NCBI GenBank assembly: GCA_002205965.3
Contig: NADL03000683.1
Span: forward strand, 1,054,001 to 1,118,000
Origin: Kappaphycus alvarezii
Taxonomy: Eukaryota > Rhodophyta > Florideophyceae > Gigartinales > Solieriaceae
DNA: 64,000 nucleotides
Direction of reading: 5' to 3'
Shown here: in pieces, positions 31,174 through 42,770 of the stretch
How positions within the stretch are numbered: the stretch's first letter is position 1
How the letters are laid out: every line of letters begins with the position of its first letter
The notes under the pieces: model-generated
What the model saw: only the letters and a program-made list of their open reading frames with translations
Told to the model about the DNA's origin: nothing
Databases searched by the model: none
Made by a program: the position numbers and the translations under genes

Positions 31174-34100
31174 CTAACAGATTGCTTGACTAGAAGGTGC
31201 TATTTTGTAAAACAGTTCATGAAATGCGTGGGATGTGACTGCGATGAGCGTGATTGTCAGAATTGGTGAGCAAGAATCATTCGCAAACAAGAAATTGCTT
31301 AGTCCGTGAGGAGCAGGTAGAAGGCACTGAAGAGCGTGGTCTGCATGCAGAAGGGGATTTCGGAGAGGAGGGTAACGAAGACATGTTCCTCTTGGATATG
31401 AACTTCTTGAACGTGCCGTCTCTATCCCCTTAAAACGATTACGAGGAGCTGGAAAATATATCCCATTACGCATAAGTCCATTAAAAAGAAATGTTGCAGT
31501 GCATCCATACTCGCAATAATCGCTAGGGAGAGGCGGAGTGGAGTTCGGATTTTTCAGCACCGCTCATGTTGAAATGATATGAGGAGGCGGAGCCTAGACG
31601 GACAACGGTTACGGAACTCAATAAAGGTATCATATCGATACACCGTATATTCCCAAGCCCGTGCAGATGTACTCAGTGAATTTGAATTTCATGGGAGGTA
31701 AAACAGGATGCCTTCACTGCAATTTAGTCAAGGAAGAAAGGAGGCTTTGAGAACTTCTGAGCTTTAAAGGAAACTCTTCAAGGAAAGAAAGCTTCATTAT
31801 GAGCTTCACATGGTTCAAAACAAGCACAAGAAACCCAATGTAGACAGATAGAGTAATTCGACATCCTTAAGAGGATGGTTCTCCAGGTACTTGAAGTTGA
31901 GCCATATAAATAAACCCAGTTCTGAACGATTATGCTCTGGGGAAAGAGGGCTGCGTTGAAAGAATTCCAGAGGCTCTACGAAATCCATGTTTCCAGTAGG
32001 TATGCGAACCAAAAGAATTCCCTTCGAGGAAAGCGCGGAAGTCCACTCAATAGTTCCGTATGATTCCGAAAGCGGAAGTAGCGCATATCTGCAGTGTGGT
32101 GTCATTCCTCTGGCGCCCCTGCCAAAAGCGTCTTACTTATATCGTACGAACTCTCGTTGGAAAGAAGGGCCCTTTCCAGCACATTCGAAATTCTTCTATA
32201 CCGGTTTCCAAGCTTCCAGATTGACTTTCTATGCGTCATTGGAGCAATAGTGAGACAGCACACCGTTTTCGGAGAAGCAACCCGAGAAAAGTTACGCCTG
32301 CATTCCATTGCAAATAAGAAATAAATAATAAAGTTAGGGACCTACTGCAAGGGATGTGTGAGAATCAGGGACCAAATCTTGCGTTGAACAGCTTTGCAAA
32401 GCGTGGAGAAGAAAGCGACGTCTTTAACGCCCGGGAGAGCTCCCCATTGGTTATATGTACCGTCTTCTGCTTCTACTTCACTCTCTACACTCATTACGAG
32501 CCCCTTTCGTGCATTATAGAACCTTCTGAATAACCGTTCCGTAGCATGAAGCCGAATTTCGGCTTTCCAGTATCTTTTTTCTTTCAGGGTTCGCTCCTTT
32601 GCTGCTAATATTAGAAATCCAAAGCAGTACAGACCCGGAAAGTTCCCCTAGAAAAGCTTTCAAATAGAAATGTTGTAGATTAGGACTTCTAGTGTCCAAA
32701 AATGTAAGAAACATCCAAACCGCTGCATGAGAGCGTCTGAGCTCCATTTGAGGACTTTTTTGAGTTTTGATAACGTCTCTACATGCCTTTTGTCTTCGAA
32801 AAGGCCCCCATCTAATCTGTAAACGAAAAAAAGCGCGGTTTGAATTCAGAAGTAAGTTCGGCGGACGGTAGTCTGCCCCGGCGCTTGTTTGCAAGAGAAG
32901 GGTCTCTTCAGCCCGGATTTGGTTGGAGGATTGGCGCATAGCATGATAGTGACCCATAAGCAGGTTTCCGGTACTTGCTTCAGTCGATTTGATTCCAGAA
33001 CCCCCGTTTCGTTTTGACTTCGCGGGCCTAAACAGAACCAGAACGAGTGGGAGGGAGCACAAACGGCGTGAATAGGGAACGCGAAGGGGAGCGAGGAGTA
33101 ACGGTCAAGAGACAACGGTGTGTCCAGGGCAACCCTATTCGAGCAGTTTTCACACGTGCCACGGGTGCCCAATAGCATTTAAAATCGCACCTTGCGTAAT
33201 CTCGCCCAGATTATGCCGAAGCCCGCGGACTGTGCAGCTACGGGACGCCATCACTGTACTATGTATATTCTCATCGCTCGCGGCCACTACATTGGATCTC
33301 CCTACCCTCCATCTTGATGGGCACTTATGACGCACATTCGATTCCGGCCGAACATGGTTTACCACTTTTCTGCATTACAGTATTCACTGGCAAGATTATC
33401 CTGACAACGTAGCCCTTATCGCGGCCTCCGGCCAGGAGTCAAGTGAATGTTCACCACACCTCACCACTGTACTACAACTGCACCTTCGCGCAAAAGAGTC
33501 CACCACTTCAACCCGCTGACCTTACTCAATGCTGCGAAGAACGCGGAAGTGAAGAGATACGAGTAATTCATCGCGAATTTTACCAGAGGTAGACTCATTC
33601 TTGTCCCTATCTAAACTCTCGGAGATTGGCACCCAGATGCCTGCGTGCTACTGAGCGATTTCGTACAGAATGTGGCGGTAGGGACAATGGAGACGTACGG
33701 AAAGGTGAAAGAAGTCCTCACCCAAAGCCACACCGCAGCGGCATTAATGTCCGATGTTGCCTACCTGGTGGCCGGACTCCGGCCCTTCTTTTCGGGTGAC
33801 GCGGCCATGCTAACCCCGATGTCGTAAAACGTGACTTCGGAGTCGGGGAGGAGCCGCTAACCGCGCACATACGATGACGACTGAAGCGGTATATTGCAGC
33901 TGATGTTCCCCCTTGACCCCAGAGTTTACTCGAGTGGCAGATGGTGGGGCGGTCTACATGGTCTATATTGTCCAGAAACTCTGTGGAGCTACTTGCGTTG
34001 ACGGCGGGTTAATTTAGGGAATTCTTACGACAGCTGTCCAATCGACTGCCTGACGCTAGAACACCCGAACTCTGTAAACTCACACCCAGTCACCTCAATC

Positions 34101-34198
34101 CCTAAAAGTGGCCTCACTTCAATTATGAATAAACTTGTTAGTCTTAAAATGTTATTTAGTGTTAACCATCAGTGACGACTTACCCGCATAACAAATTA
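31174..34198. other. No assigned gene; two weak coding candidates
   Basis: The minus frame 33,062-32,514 (182 codons) is open but has no family signature. On the plus strand 33,600-34,060 gives protein-like text in alternating frames (QSHTAAALMSDVAYLVAGLR, then AVYMVYIVQKLCGATCVDGG) broken by stops, perhaps a dead gene. Nothing else stands out. Confidence 0.25.
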
Positions 34199-34257
34199 GC
34201 GGCGTGGATACAATCGACCATATTTTCCACGCATTAAAATACCCAAAAATCCCCCCT
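34199..34257 (+). repeat. TIR-like repeat copy
   Basis: Contains GCGTGGATACAATCGACCA, TTTTCCACGCATTAAAATA and CCCAAAAATCCCCCC. Closely matches 35,191-35,250 in the same orientation. Confidence 0.65.
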
Positions 34258-34312
34258 TCAAGAAATGACATTACTTTCCAAATAATAAATTACTGTACCC
34301 GAAATTTTCCCT

Positions 34313-34352
34313 GCACTACTGTGCAGTACAGTACTGTAATGTAACTGCATAC
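34313..34352. repeat. GTAC-rich tract
   Basis: Contains CTGTGCAGTACAGTACTGTA, the same palindrome-rich motif as at 1,819. Confidence 0.7.
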
Positions 34353-34969
34353 TAGCACTGGACTACTGTATACCATACAATAGTGTAATTAAAAAAAATT
34401 ATTGGGCGGCAGTCTGCGGCAAATCATCTACCATTCGTGATCAAGTTGGTTTAGCGTACATACTGTACTGTAATCTGATTTGGCCAGGCAGACAGCAGAA
34501 ATTTGTCATTCATAGAATATCGTGCCAGTAAGGGTCTTAACCTCTTTGATGTAAACGGGCCAGACCGAAGAAGACAAACAGTTGTTGCTGCATTTGTTTT
34601 CTCGGTATTGCATATCTTACTGCGTAAATTGGCCTATTGGGAGGTTTACAAAGTTTACTAACGCTCTCGTTCTCTATTAATTCGACGCTTTGAAGGCACC
34701 AGCCGAGAAAACCATTTTGGTGACATCATTGTGTTCGTCGAAATGAAGAGAGAATTTTCTTTTTTAACGACATTCTTTCCTGACTCCAAAAATAGCTTTC
34801 TACGAGAAGCTCTATCAACATGTACAGTACCGTAAAAACTGTAAGCACAGAACGTTATTTTGTATTTTACGAAAACGTATAAAAAAAATTAAAAAAAATA
34901 AAAAATAATCTTGTGGTCATTTTCCTGAAGAGTTTGTATTGTTCGAACTTACTACTGTTTGGTTTGTCT

Positions 34970-35115
34970 ACTGTATGTACTGTACATTACAGTCACTGTA
35001 CAATGCACGTACAACACTTGTTTGAACCTCAAACTTTGGAGGAAATGCAATTTGTGGTGCACTGCAGTTGTTCTGCACAGTACTGTACTGTACTGTACTG
35101 TAATTCACTGTACAT
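34970..35115. repeat. GTAC-rich tract with TACTG runs
   Basis: Includes an uninterrupted run of five TACTG/GTACT units at 35,079-35,102 and several isolated GTACTGTAC words. Confidence 0.75.
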
Positions 35116-35190
35116 TTCATTTATGTCAATACTGTAAAATCTGCTGTTCTTTTTGGGCACGGGAAGGGCTCCTAAAATGAAAATGCATTA

Positions 35191-35250
35191 GCCGCGTGGA
35201 TATAACCGACCACATCTTCCATGCATTAAAATAACCCAAAAAATTCCCCC
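35191..35250 (+). repeat. TIR-like repeat copy followed by TA
   Basis: Matches 34,199-34,257. Its C-run end abuts TAAAATG, so the TA flank of a Tc1/mariner-pogo end is preserved. Confidence 0.65.
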
Positions 35251-35260
35251 TAAAATGAGC

Positions 35261-35299
35261 CCAGGAGTCCTCAAATCAGGGAGAATTGAGGACTCCTGG
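35261..35299. repeat. Perfect 14-bp inverted repeat (hairpin)
   Basis: CCAGGAGTCCTCAA at 35,261-35,274 is exactly reverse-complemented at 35,286-35,299 with an 11-base loop. It lies 10 bp past the TIR-like copy, and a CCCCC/GGGGG pair extends the symmetry outward. Confidence 0.8.
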
Positions 35300-37579
35300 G
35301 GGGGGAACTACGTAGACCTTTATTTGAAGATTTAATTGGTACCTTTCTCCTCAGATATCGAAACTAATATTAGAAAGAATAGGCTCCATACACTCTACAA
35401 ACATTATGAGTAAACATTATATACAATATATGTCCTTTATTAATTCCAGGTGTTTCGTAGACAGCTCCACGCAGACTATTTTACGGAATTCCTGTCGCCA
35501 TGGAGGGGTAGACAAAGGTTACTTTCCCTGCGGATCGAAGCTGAGATTCTTGGGATTCCCGTGTGTAGGCCAAATTTCCAGCGTTGGAATTTGGCCTGCA
35601 CTCATCAGAATGCGCTTTTGAGAAGCGCAACCCAGATATACTCCATGGATATCATTGAACAGAATGCTTTGGCCTCTCAAGGCAGAAGCAGCAAATAGAG
35701 CTCGGCACGGTACATGATATTCATATTTACATTTCAGTGACTATTTATGTACCTTTTTAGGATTATGAATACGAATACAGCATACGTACTGCAATATTTC
35801 TGAAGACGAGTCATGTACTGTACTGTACAGAGGGGGCACTTATCTCAGTGACTATTCATGAGGTGATTGCAAACGTAATTCAAATCAATGAGGACGAGTG
35901 AAACTTTACTTCATTGAGTACGGCAGCTATCGTAACTGCACTGGTGTTTACCCAAGTACAGTAGTACACTCCTGACTGCCCACGGACTCGACAGGTTTTT
36001 CGTCAGCTAGTTTACTGTCCGCTTTGTAAGACATATTTCAGGCTTAACGAACTCTAAAACACAGTGAACCAGTTGAGCAAATGGTGTGCTCATCAAATAC
36101 TCTATGAAACGTGCTGATAATCGTGCTTATTTTCAGTTCTATTTTGTAGTTGAAGAATCGAAAAATCAGAAATACTTAAGCTTGTTAGTCACATTACTCT
36201 ACAGAAAGCTGCCTCTCGTGCAAGCGGGAAGGCAGAAATACAAAATTGCAGGTCAAAGTTCCGAAAAACCCCTGCTTTTTGTGAATGCTTTGAAAGTATT
36301 GCAGGTAACACAATCTTCCTCCACCAGCTTCAAAGGGGTATGTAACATACTGCGTAGTATTGCGTACCACACAGGTTAGGGGACGAAGAAATTCTCATCG
36401 ACGTCATGGAGGGTGGCAATACTACAGCATCTTCGAAATCTGCGCCCCCTCTTCAAAAACCTTACAGATGGAGCAATTACAAGCATCGGTCCCTCACGGC
36501 ATTTCCAATCAACACCTCTCAAAATGGCTGGCTGGGCATATTTAACTGCGGCAATGGGTTGAAGTTAAGGACGGCACGAATGATGCAGCATTCCACTCTC
36601 GGCGCAAGTATTGCAATATCATGTAGGAGAAAATGGCAGGTAGAACCCAGTACTGTTCTGCGACTCAGTTTCAGAAAGGTCTTAATTGTAGTTGAAGTAC
36701 AGAGGTGATGTGCAGGATATCACTATTTATTGTGCCGCAGTAGCCAAGGGTTCAACCAGAGAGCCGGTTATGTTTGAATTATGTAAATTGCTTAAAAGGT
36801 CTGGTGCCATGTCAACTTCTTGGAGGGATGTGGTTGAGTTTTGTTGTTGCAATGCTCTCAAATACAGCAGTCTATGATAAAAGCTATAAACCCGTTATAA
36901 ATTGTTAGTTTGGTCATAAGTCTGCAGCCATCGGATGACTGGGGTTAATCAGTTACTAAAACGGTCGAGTAGTTACTCTGTAATCTATTGATGATGAACT
37001 GGGCTCATTGCTCAGTACAAGTTCAATAAAGGCGATAAGTTTGTAACTTGCTGTCAGTCTCTTTGTAAATAATGTGCAAATCATTTTTAAAGGCCAGCAC
37101 GTGAGTAAACGGCGTTTGCCAGGTTACTGTAGATAACGTACACTGTAGTATCATTTGAGTGTTAGTGATATTACAGGACAGCAGTTCTGAATTTAGCTGA
37201 GTCGGCTTTCAAGCCTGTGGGAAAGCAAGATGGCGGAGAGCACAGGGAGGTATGGCTACAGAATGAGCACGATTACTGTAACTAGCAGCACCTCATTTCC
37301 ATATTCGCAGTAAACGCTCGACCCAGCTCTGTATCGGGTAATGAGTCATAATCGCAAAAACAGCGAAGCCTTGTAGAAATTGTTCGGAACAGTGCACCAA
37401 AGTTCTTTTAAGAAAGAGATATTCGAGTATGGATACCTTCAGCTTTATATACGGTATCTGCTGAATCAGAAGCGTGGTCATATTGTGCGACATGAGCAAA
37501 GAAATCAGACTTCTGCGAAAACCCTTTCTAGGTTTTGTCAGAAATGCTCAGAGGATGTGACGATGAATTACTGTACGTG
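35300..37579. other. No assigned gene
   Basis: Protein-like but unplaced frames occur on the plus strand at 35,450-35,698, 36,406-36,708 and 36,692-36,877. None shows a motif I can name. GTAC words lie at 35,815-35,830. Confidence 0.3.
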
Positions 37580-37584
37580 TGTTC

Positions 37585-37827
37585 TAAAGATGAGAAAGGG
37601 TCGGAGCCTTACCTCCCCAGGACTCCGGTGGCGAGGACGCCACTCCCTTTATTTTATATGCTCCCCGAGCTCACCCGACGGCGGGTCGGTAGCCCTCAGG
37701 GAATGCATCCCATGTCATGCTGACACTAGGGCTAATGTAATTACTGGTCCCTCCAGCCGGACCCGGCTTTGCCCCTCTGTGGGCACATTTCAGTACAGCT
37801 AGCGGCGCACACAAGTGGTCTCTATCA
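37585..37827 (-). repeat. 3' LTR of copia-I
   Basis: Identical to the 5' LTR by eye over 243 bp, with its TATA-like box at 37,648-37,659. TGTTC precedes it on the plus strand. Confidence 0.92.
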
Positions 37828-37840
37828 CCCCTCCTCGCCG
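37828..37840 (-). promoter_or_regulatory. Polypurine tract of copia-I
   Basis: The coding strand reads GGCGAGGAGGGG immediately before the 3' LTR, the expected place and composition for plus-strand priming. Confidence 0.75.
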
Positions 37841-37954
37841 CTAGCCCAACAAAGCACCTCTCAATAAGTGCAAGAAGCAATACTCACAGCAACCTCATCG
37901 TTGACACACCCGCCTATCTGAGATGATGAAAACTCAAAAATAAATTGATCACAG

Positions 37955-38030
37955 TGCACACACTGGAATTGAACTCACTTAAATCTATTTCAGAAACACT
38001 CCCAAACCAACTAGGCCACAAGTTCTTCAA
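37955..38030 (-). ncRNA. tRNA-like pol III promoter motif in copia-I 3' UTR
   Basis: On the element's coding strand an A box TGGCCTAGTTGG (38,007-38,018) matches TRGCNNAGYNGG exactly. 32 bases later comes a B-box-like GTTCAATTCCA (37,964-37,974). A full cloverleaf cannot be folded, so it is tRNA-derived or a SINE head carried in the element rather than a working tRNA. It lies between the pol stop and the 3' LTR. Confidence 0.45.
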
Positions 38031-38401
38031 ATATTTGCCATTCAAATTGAATATCCCAAGATAGGCCACGTGTAACCATAATCATGAATTCCAATTAAAT
38101 CTGGAGGGTTTCAGAGGGTCTGGTATAAAAGGGTCCCGCAAAATTTGCACTAACGTGAACTGTTCGCAGTGAACCCTGAAGTGACTGACCGCTGTAGCGA
38201 ATTGAGGGCCAAACCACACCCGGAAACGGGTGTGGGGAGGAAGAGGTGTTGTCCACGAAAGTGTAATTCCCCGTCACTGAAGGTACCGCAGCCAAAGAGG
38301 CAAAAGGCCTAGCCATAAAAGTTAGACGTTACCTTTTGCTCTTCTTTTGCAGCAAATCCAAATTCCAAAGGCACTTTCGTTGAGTGTATCACTTCGAACT
38401 T
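38031..38401 (-). other. 3' untranslated region of copia-I
   Basis: No long frame is present. Together with the tRNA-like part this 570-bp stretch is longer than needed for the PPT. Confidence 0.5.
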
Positions 38402-41400
38402 CTAACACAGCAAATTTTTGCGATGTTTCTCTAGCGTGCGACGGTCAACAGACTTAGTCAAGATGTCTGCAGGCTGATCGGCACTGCTAATGTGAACTAT
38501 CTTTGCAGCTCCAGACTTGATGTGATCGCGCACGTGATGGTACTTGACGTCGATGTGTTTGCTCTTAGCAGACACTTGGTCTTTCTCAGCGATGGAAACT
38601 GCTGCCGTGTTGTCAGAATAAACTGGTGTGGTAAGATTTGGCATCTCGTCAAAATATGGCCGGGCGTAGCTCATTTCTAATGCCAGTCTTCGCACCCACG
38701 TTAACTCCTTTACGCATGATGAAAGTGCCACATACTCGGCTTCAGCAGAAGATAGAGCAACGATTGTTTGACGTTGGCTCTTCCAAGCTACTGACGCATC
38801 ATTAATCGTGATGATGAATCCCGTCGTGGACTTTCGGCATTCTTGGTCTCCAGCCCAGTCCGAATCCACGAAGGCACGAATGTTGAAGCCATTTGCAGCT
38901 GTAGCGAGATTCTTGGTTCTTCTTGGAAACAAAATGCCCAATTGTCTTGTACCAGATATATAGCGTAGCAATCTCTTGACTAAAGAAGCGTGTCGGACAG
39001 TTGGACTGTGAACTTGACGTGCTAATGCGTTGACTGCATATGAGATGTCAGGTCTTGTACATACTGCCAGGTGTAGCAACTCTCCAATTGTTGCACGGTA
39101 GATAGAATGATCTCTTTTGGAAAGCATAGTGTCGTTTTCATGTGCAGAAGTAATATCCGCTTCTTCTGGCAGGGGGGTCCAAGCACCGTTTGCCTCGTAG
39201 AGGCCGTGCCTTTCGAGAAGCTCATCGATGTACCTCTTCTGGCAAACCTTGGTTCCTTCGATTCCTTGATGTATCTCCCAGCCCAAAAACGACTTCAGCT
39301 CCCCGAAAAGCTTTACATCGAATTCCTTGCATAGCCTTTCCTTAAAATGCTCGAGCAACGGCTTTGAATTGCTGACGAAGGCCATATCGTCAACTATGAC
39401 AACAAGAATAATGAACTCCTTTCCACATAGCTTGTAGAATACCCGAACGTCAATAAGAGATTGCTTAAAGCCCCATTTGAGAATGGTTACTGCAAAGAGT
39501 GATCCCCAAATTCTTCCAGCTTGACGTAGGCCATACATGGACTTGAGTAGACGGCAAACAAAACCAGGCCTTTCTTGTTTTCCAGAGGAGTCTGTGGGCT
39601 GCTCCATGTAGACGATAGCGTCGATCTTTCCATACAGATACGCGCTACTTACATCCCCTCCTTCAACGATGAGGCCTAAAGCAGCGGAAATAGCAAAAAG
39701 CATTCGGATGGCTTCTTTGGAAGCGACAGGGGAATAGAGAGAATCAGGATCAAAGTCAATACCAGGCATTTGCATATCTCCTCTAGCCACACAACGCGCG
39801 CGATGAAGATGAGTTTTTCCAGATGTGTCACAGGGTTTGAGCCGAAATACCCATGTGTACGGTATGACGTGCATCGAGGAATCGCGAAGGACATATTCCC
39901 AAGTCCCTCTCGTTCGGAGAGCTTTATATTCTCTGTCGATAGCTTCGCACCAGAGGGGGTCCAGGATGGCAAGGGCGAAAGAAGTTGGAAGACGAGAGTC
40001 CGGATTTCTCTTTCTTGAGGCCGTTGCCCAAGGAAGACATTTCCTTAGTGGTATGCGATAAATGGAAAACGCTCTTGCAAGGAGATCCTCTAGCAGTCCA
40101 TCGTTGAATCCTTCTTCGTGCTGCAATGTATTCTGCCTTGAGATTCCATCGAGGAGTGAAGATACTCCCGGCAACTGGTCTTCTGAGCAAAAGCGAAAAT
40201 CCTGCGCTCTGGTCACAATGATGCTCTTCCTCTCTGGAATGTAAATGCGATACAGCGTCTGCTCGCTTTCCAAACCCACAAAGTTTCCATGTGCAGCTCT
40301 TGCGGAGAGCTTTCTGTTCTGCCGGGTTGGAGATTGATATAAGAAGGCAAAACCAGGCTGTCCAAAAATCGGCAAGTTCTTGAAGTCAATGCGAGTTCTA
40401 GAGTCCCATAGAAGTATGGGAATATTTCCATTAATTCGCTCGGAAGGAAGACGGTTTCGCAGCCAATTCCCGTGACTCATTGCTTCAGCCCAAAGTTGGT
40501 CACCTAACTTTGCATCGAATAGTAGGACGCGTGCACGTGCGCCTAACTCCTTCATGAATCTCTCGGCGACACCGTTGCTTTGGGGAGCGTTAGGTGGGCT
40601 TGCTTCAAGACGGATTCCGTTGCTCAGGGCGAAGTTCTGAACCGTGCCAGAAAGGTTCTCTCCCGCTCCGTCTAAACGAATGTTGATTACCTTGAAGCCA
40701 GTGACGTTTTCAGATCTTTCCTTGTAGTACGTCAGAGCAGGAAATAAATCAGACTTCTTCTTGATGAAGTACACATCAGTCTTGGCGGTGCGATCGTCGA
40801 CGAAACCAACGGAGTAATGACTACTTCCCAAGGATGGCTGGGGCATTTTTCCACTGATGTCAACATGAACGATCTCAAGAGGGTACAATGTCCTTCGCAT
40901 GCTTGGCAAAATCGGTCGACGTTGAACTTTTGCAATTGCACAGGGAATACAAAGAATATCTTCCAACAACCGTTTCGGGAACTTTGGGACATCTTCGAAT
41001 GTGTTCGACAGTCTCATATACCTGCCAGGATGAGGATGACCAGTACGACTGTGCCATTCCAAAGCCAATTCCCGCTGGGTTTTTGTGCGGACTGAGTTTA
41101 AGCATTGGAAGCACACTTGATCCACGGATGTCGTCTCCATGTGAAAGACTTGAGCAGATTGCGGATTTTGGACTTGATTTTCTTCGTCAGGTGGTATTGG
41201 AAGACGGTAAAGACCATCATCATCAATCTCAACAATTTTGGTGGGAGCGGTAGATTTGCGCAATGAAATGACACAGGAGCTGACATCTTCGCGCGCCGGC
41301 GGATCCATCGTGAACAACACATTGAGAAACTTCGTAAGTACCCCAACAGACAGGATGTTGCATTGAAAATGTGGAGCATGGTATGCTTCTGCAAAGAATC

Positions 41401-42697
41401 CACCTGCTAACGGGATGAAGACCTCTCCTTTTCCAACAAGAACGGAAACTTCAGATGCGGCCTGAACATCTTGCTTTTCAATGCGCTCATAGGATCTGAA
41501 TGATTTTCTTGAATGGAAGAAGTGATGTGAACCACCAGAATCAATCAATGCTTCAGAAGATTTTCCATCCCCACATTTTGCTACAGTGCTCTTGTACTTG
41601 ACCTTGGCCATAAATCCATACGGTTTACTCGAGTTTGATCCTTGGTTATTTCCATTGTAATCTTGTCCACGATATTGATGCGGAGGGTGCTGATCTGGGA
41701 CCAGAACAGGTTGGGCGGAAGGTCCAGGTGCCCGATTTGAGCCATTGTAACTGCCTGAAAATTGTTGATTGTTATCCCATGAATGGTTTGCAAAATTCGG
41801 AGTTGGAGGAAAAGCTTGATTACCATGTTGGGGAAAGTAAAATTTTCCGCCACGACCGCGACTACCGCGAAAGTATCCTCGCCCCAATCCACGACCTCTT
41901 CCGCGACCACGTCCCCGAGATGTACCTAGCTTGTCTGCGCGAAAATAACATTCCTTGGAACGGTGTCCTGGCTTCCCACAAACCCAACAAACGTCTGAAC
42001 TCGAGGATCCATTGCTCTTGTTGATTCTTGCTTCTAAAAATCTTTCTCCTCTTCCTTTGAGCGCTTTGCCAGCAGCAGAAGCTTTTGGAACGCTGATACC
42101 ATCAGTATCAGAGTGCTTCGACTTCTTTCTTGAAATCTCAGTGGCGATTGCCGTAAGAATTTCTTCATAAGACAGCTTGCTTGAGATCATAGCGATAGGT
42201 GAAAAGTGCTCGGGTAAGGTACGAATAAGTTTAGATGCCTTCTCTTCATTCGGCACAGCCTTGTCAAACGAAGCAAGCTTTCCAAGGATTTCATGAAACT
42301 TGTTGAGATGTTCTTCCCAACTGGATCCTTCCTTGTAATTCAATGCTTCCAGATCTTGAAGAAGATTGATCACCGTTTGCTCGTTTGAAGCGGTGTAGAG
42401 ACGGCTTAGTGCATTCCATAGATCTTGCGCTGTTCGATCATCATCATCGATGATGGTACTTGTCTGAGCCATGGGTCCATTTGCGAGTGTCAGAACTATT
42501 GCAGACTTCGCTCTGATGTTGGCCTTATTCCATCGAGACATCTGCGTGGCCGTTGCATCGTTCGGTCTTGGCTTTAAACCGAGAAGTTCGATATCGTCTC
42601 GTTGAATGTACGCCTTTAGTCGGCGGCGCCAAGGGATGAAATCTTTGGCTCCAGTTAAGCGAGGCAGTTTGCCAAGGGACTCACCATCACTCGCCAT
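38402..42697 (-). CDS. Intact copia Gag-Pol polyprotein, 1431 residues
   Basis: A single ATG-to-stop frame without breaks. Gag starts MASDGESLGKLPRLTGAKDF. Landmarks: zinc knuckle CX2CX4HX4C at 237-250 (CWVCGKPGHRSKEC); an Arg-Gly box at 261-284; protease D386-S-G; integrase HHCC zinc site H549, H554, C583, C586; integrase core D613, D676, E712 (NGVAERF); RT motif A D1015 (GGDVSSAYLYG); the YxDD box reading IVDD with D1103-D1104; RNase H D1280, E1319, D1362 and the end HIDVKYHH ... QPADILTKSV. All catalytic residues are present. Gag and Pol share one frame, so there is no frameshift or stop between them; the Gag:Pol ratio must be set another way, for example splicing or proteolysis. The Arg-Gly box after the knuckle is probably an RNA-binding segment. 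The start is the first ATG after the PBS, with a 73-bp leader. Confidence 0.95.
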   Translation of the reverse strand: MASDGESLGKLPRLTGAKDFIPWRRRLKAYIQRDDIELLGLKPRPNDATATQMSRWNKANIRAKSAIVLTLANGPMAQTSTIIDDDDRTAQDLWNALSRLYTASNEQTVINLLQDLEALNYKEGSSWEEHLNKFHEILGKLASFDKAVPNEEKASKLIRTLPEHFSPIAMISSKLSYEEILTAIATEISRKKSKHSDTDGISVPKASAAGKALKGRGERFLEARINKSNGSSSSDVCWVCGKPGHRSKECYFRADKLGTSRGRGRGRGRGLGRGYFRGSRGRGGKFYFPQHGNQAFPPTPNFANHSWDNNQQFSGSYNGSNRAPGPSAQPVLVPDQHPPHQYRGQDYNGNNQGSNSSKPYGFMAKVKYKSTVAKCGDGKSSEALIDSGGSHHFFHSRKSFRSYERIEKQDVQAASEVSVLVGKGEVFIPLAGGFFAEAYHAPHFQCNILSVGVLTKFLNVLFTMDPPAREDVSSCVISLRKSTAPTKIVEIDDDGLYRLPIPPDEENQVQNPQSAQVFHMETTSVDQVCFQCLNSVRTKTQRELALEWHSRTGHPHPGRYMRLSNTFEDVPKFPKRLLEDILCIPCAIAKVQRRPILPSMRRTLYPLEIVHVDISGKMPQPSLGSSHYSVGFVDDRTAKTDVYFIKKKSDLFPALTYYKERSENVTGFKVINIRLDGAGENLSGTVQNFALSNGIRLEASPPNAPQSNGVAERFMKELGARARVLLFDAKLGDQLWAEAMSHGNWLRNRLPSERINGNIPILLWDSRTRIDFKNLPIFGQPGFAFLYQSPTRQNRKLSARAAHGNFVGLESEQTLYRIYIPERKSIIVTRAQDFRFCSEDQLPGVSSLLDGISRQNTLQHEEGFNDGLLEDLLARAFSIYRIPLRKCLPWATASRKRNPDSRLPTSFALAILDPLWCEAIDREYKALRTRGTWEYVLRDSSMHVIPYTWVFRLKPCDTSGKTHLHRARCVARGDMQMPGIDFDPDSLYSPVASKEAIRMLFAISAALGLIVEGGDVSSAYLYGKIDAIVYMEQPTDSSGKQERPGFVCRLLKSMYGLRQAGRIWGSLFAVTILKWGFKQSLIDVRVFYKLCGKEFIILVVIVDDMAFVSNSKPLLEHFKERLCKEFDVKLFGELKSFLGWEIHQGIEGTKVCQKRYIDELLERHGLYEANGAWTPLPEEADITSAHENDTMLSKRDHSIYRATIGELLHLAVCTRPDISYAVNALARQVHSPTVRHASLVKRLLRYISGTRQLGILFPRRTKNLATAANGFNIRAFVDSDWAGDQECRKSTTGFIITINDASVAWKSQRQTIVALSSAEAEYVALSSCVKELTWVRRLALEMSYARPYFDEMPNLTTPVYSDNTAAVSIAEKDQVSAKSKHIDVKYHHVRDHIKSGAAKIVHISSADQPADILTKSVDRRTLEKHRKNLLC

Positions 42698-42752
42698 TTG
42701 GATGATTCAAGGGGTAGTGGCAATAATGGAAACTAGTTTTGGAAAAGTTAAA

Positions 42753-42770
42753 CTCGTTGCGATGCTACCA
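42753..42770 (-). promoter_or_regulatory. Primer binding site of copia-I
   Basis: Directly after the 5' LTR the coding strand reads TGGTAGCATCGCAACGAG. TGGTAGCA is complementary to the CCA-ended 3' terminus common to eukaryotic initiator tRNA-Met (GCTACCA), the usual primer for copia elements. The remaining bases need the host tRNA sequence to confirm. Confidence 0.65.

Noticed and set aside
32514-33062. 182-codon minus-strand ORF
   Set aside because: Open but without recognisable blocks, and overlapping an alternative frame of similar quality; not called as a gene.
35261-35299. Intrinsic transcription terminator
   Set aside because: A hairpin but no T run and no gene upstream; the genome is eukaryotic, where this signal does not apply.
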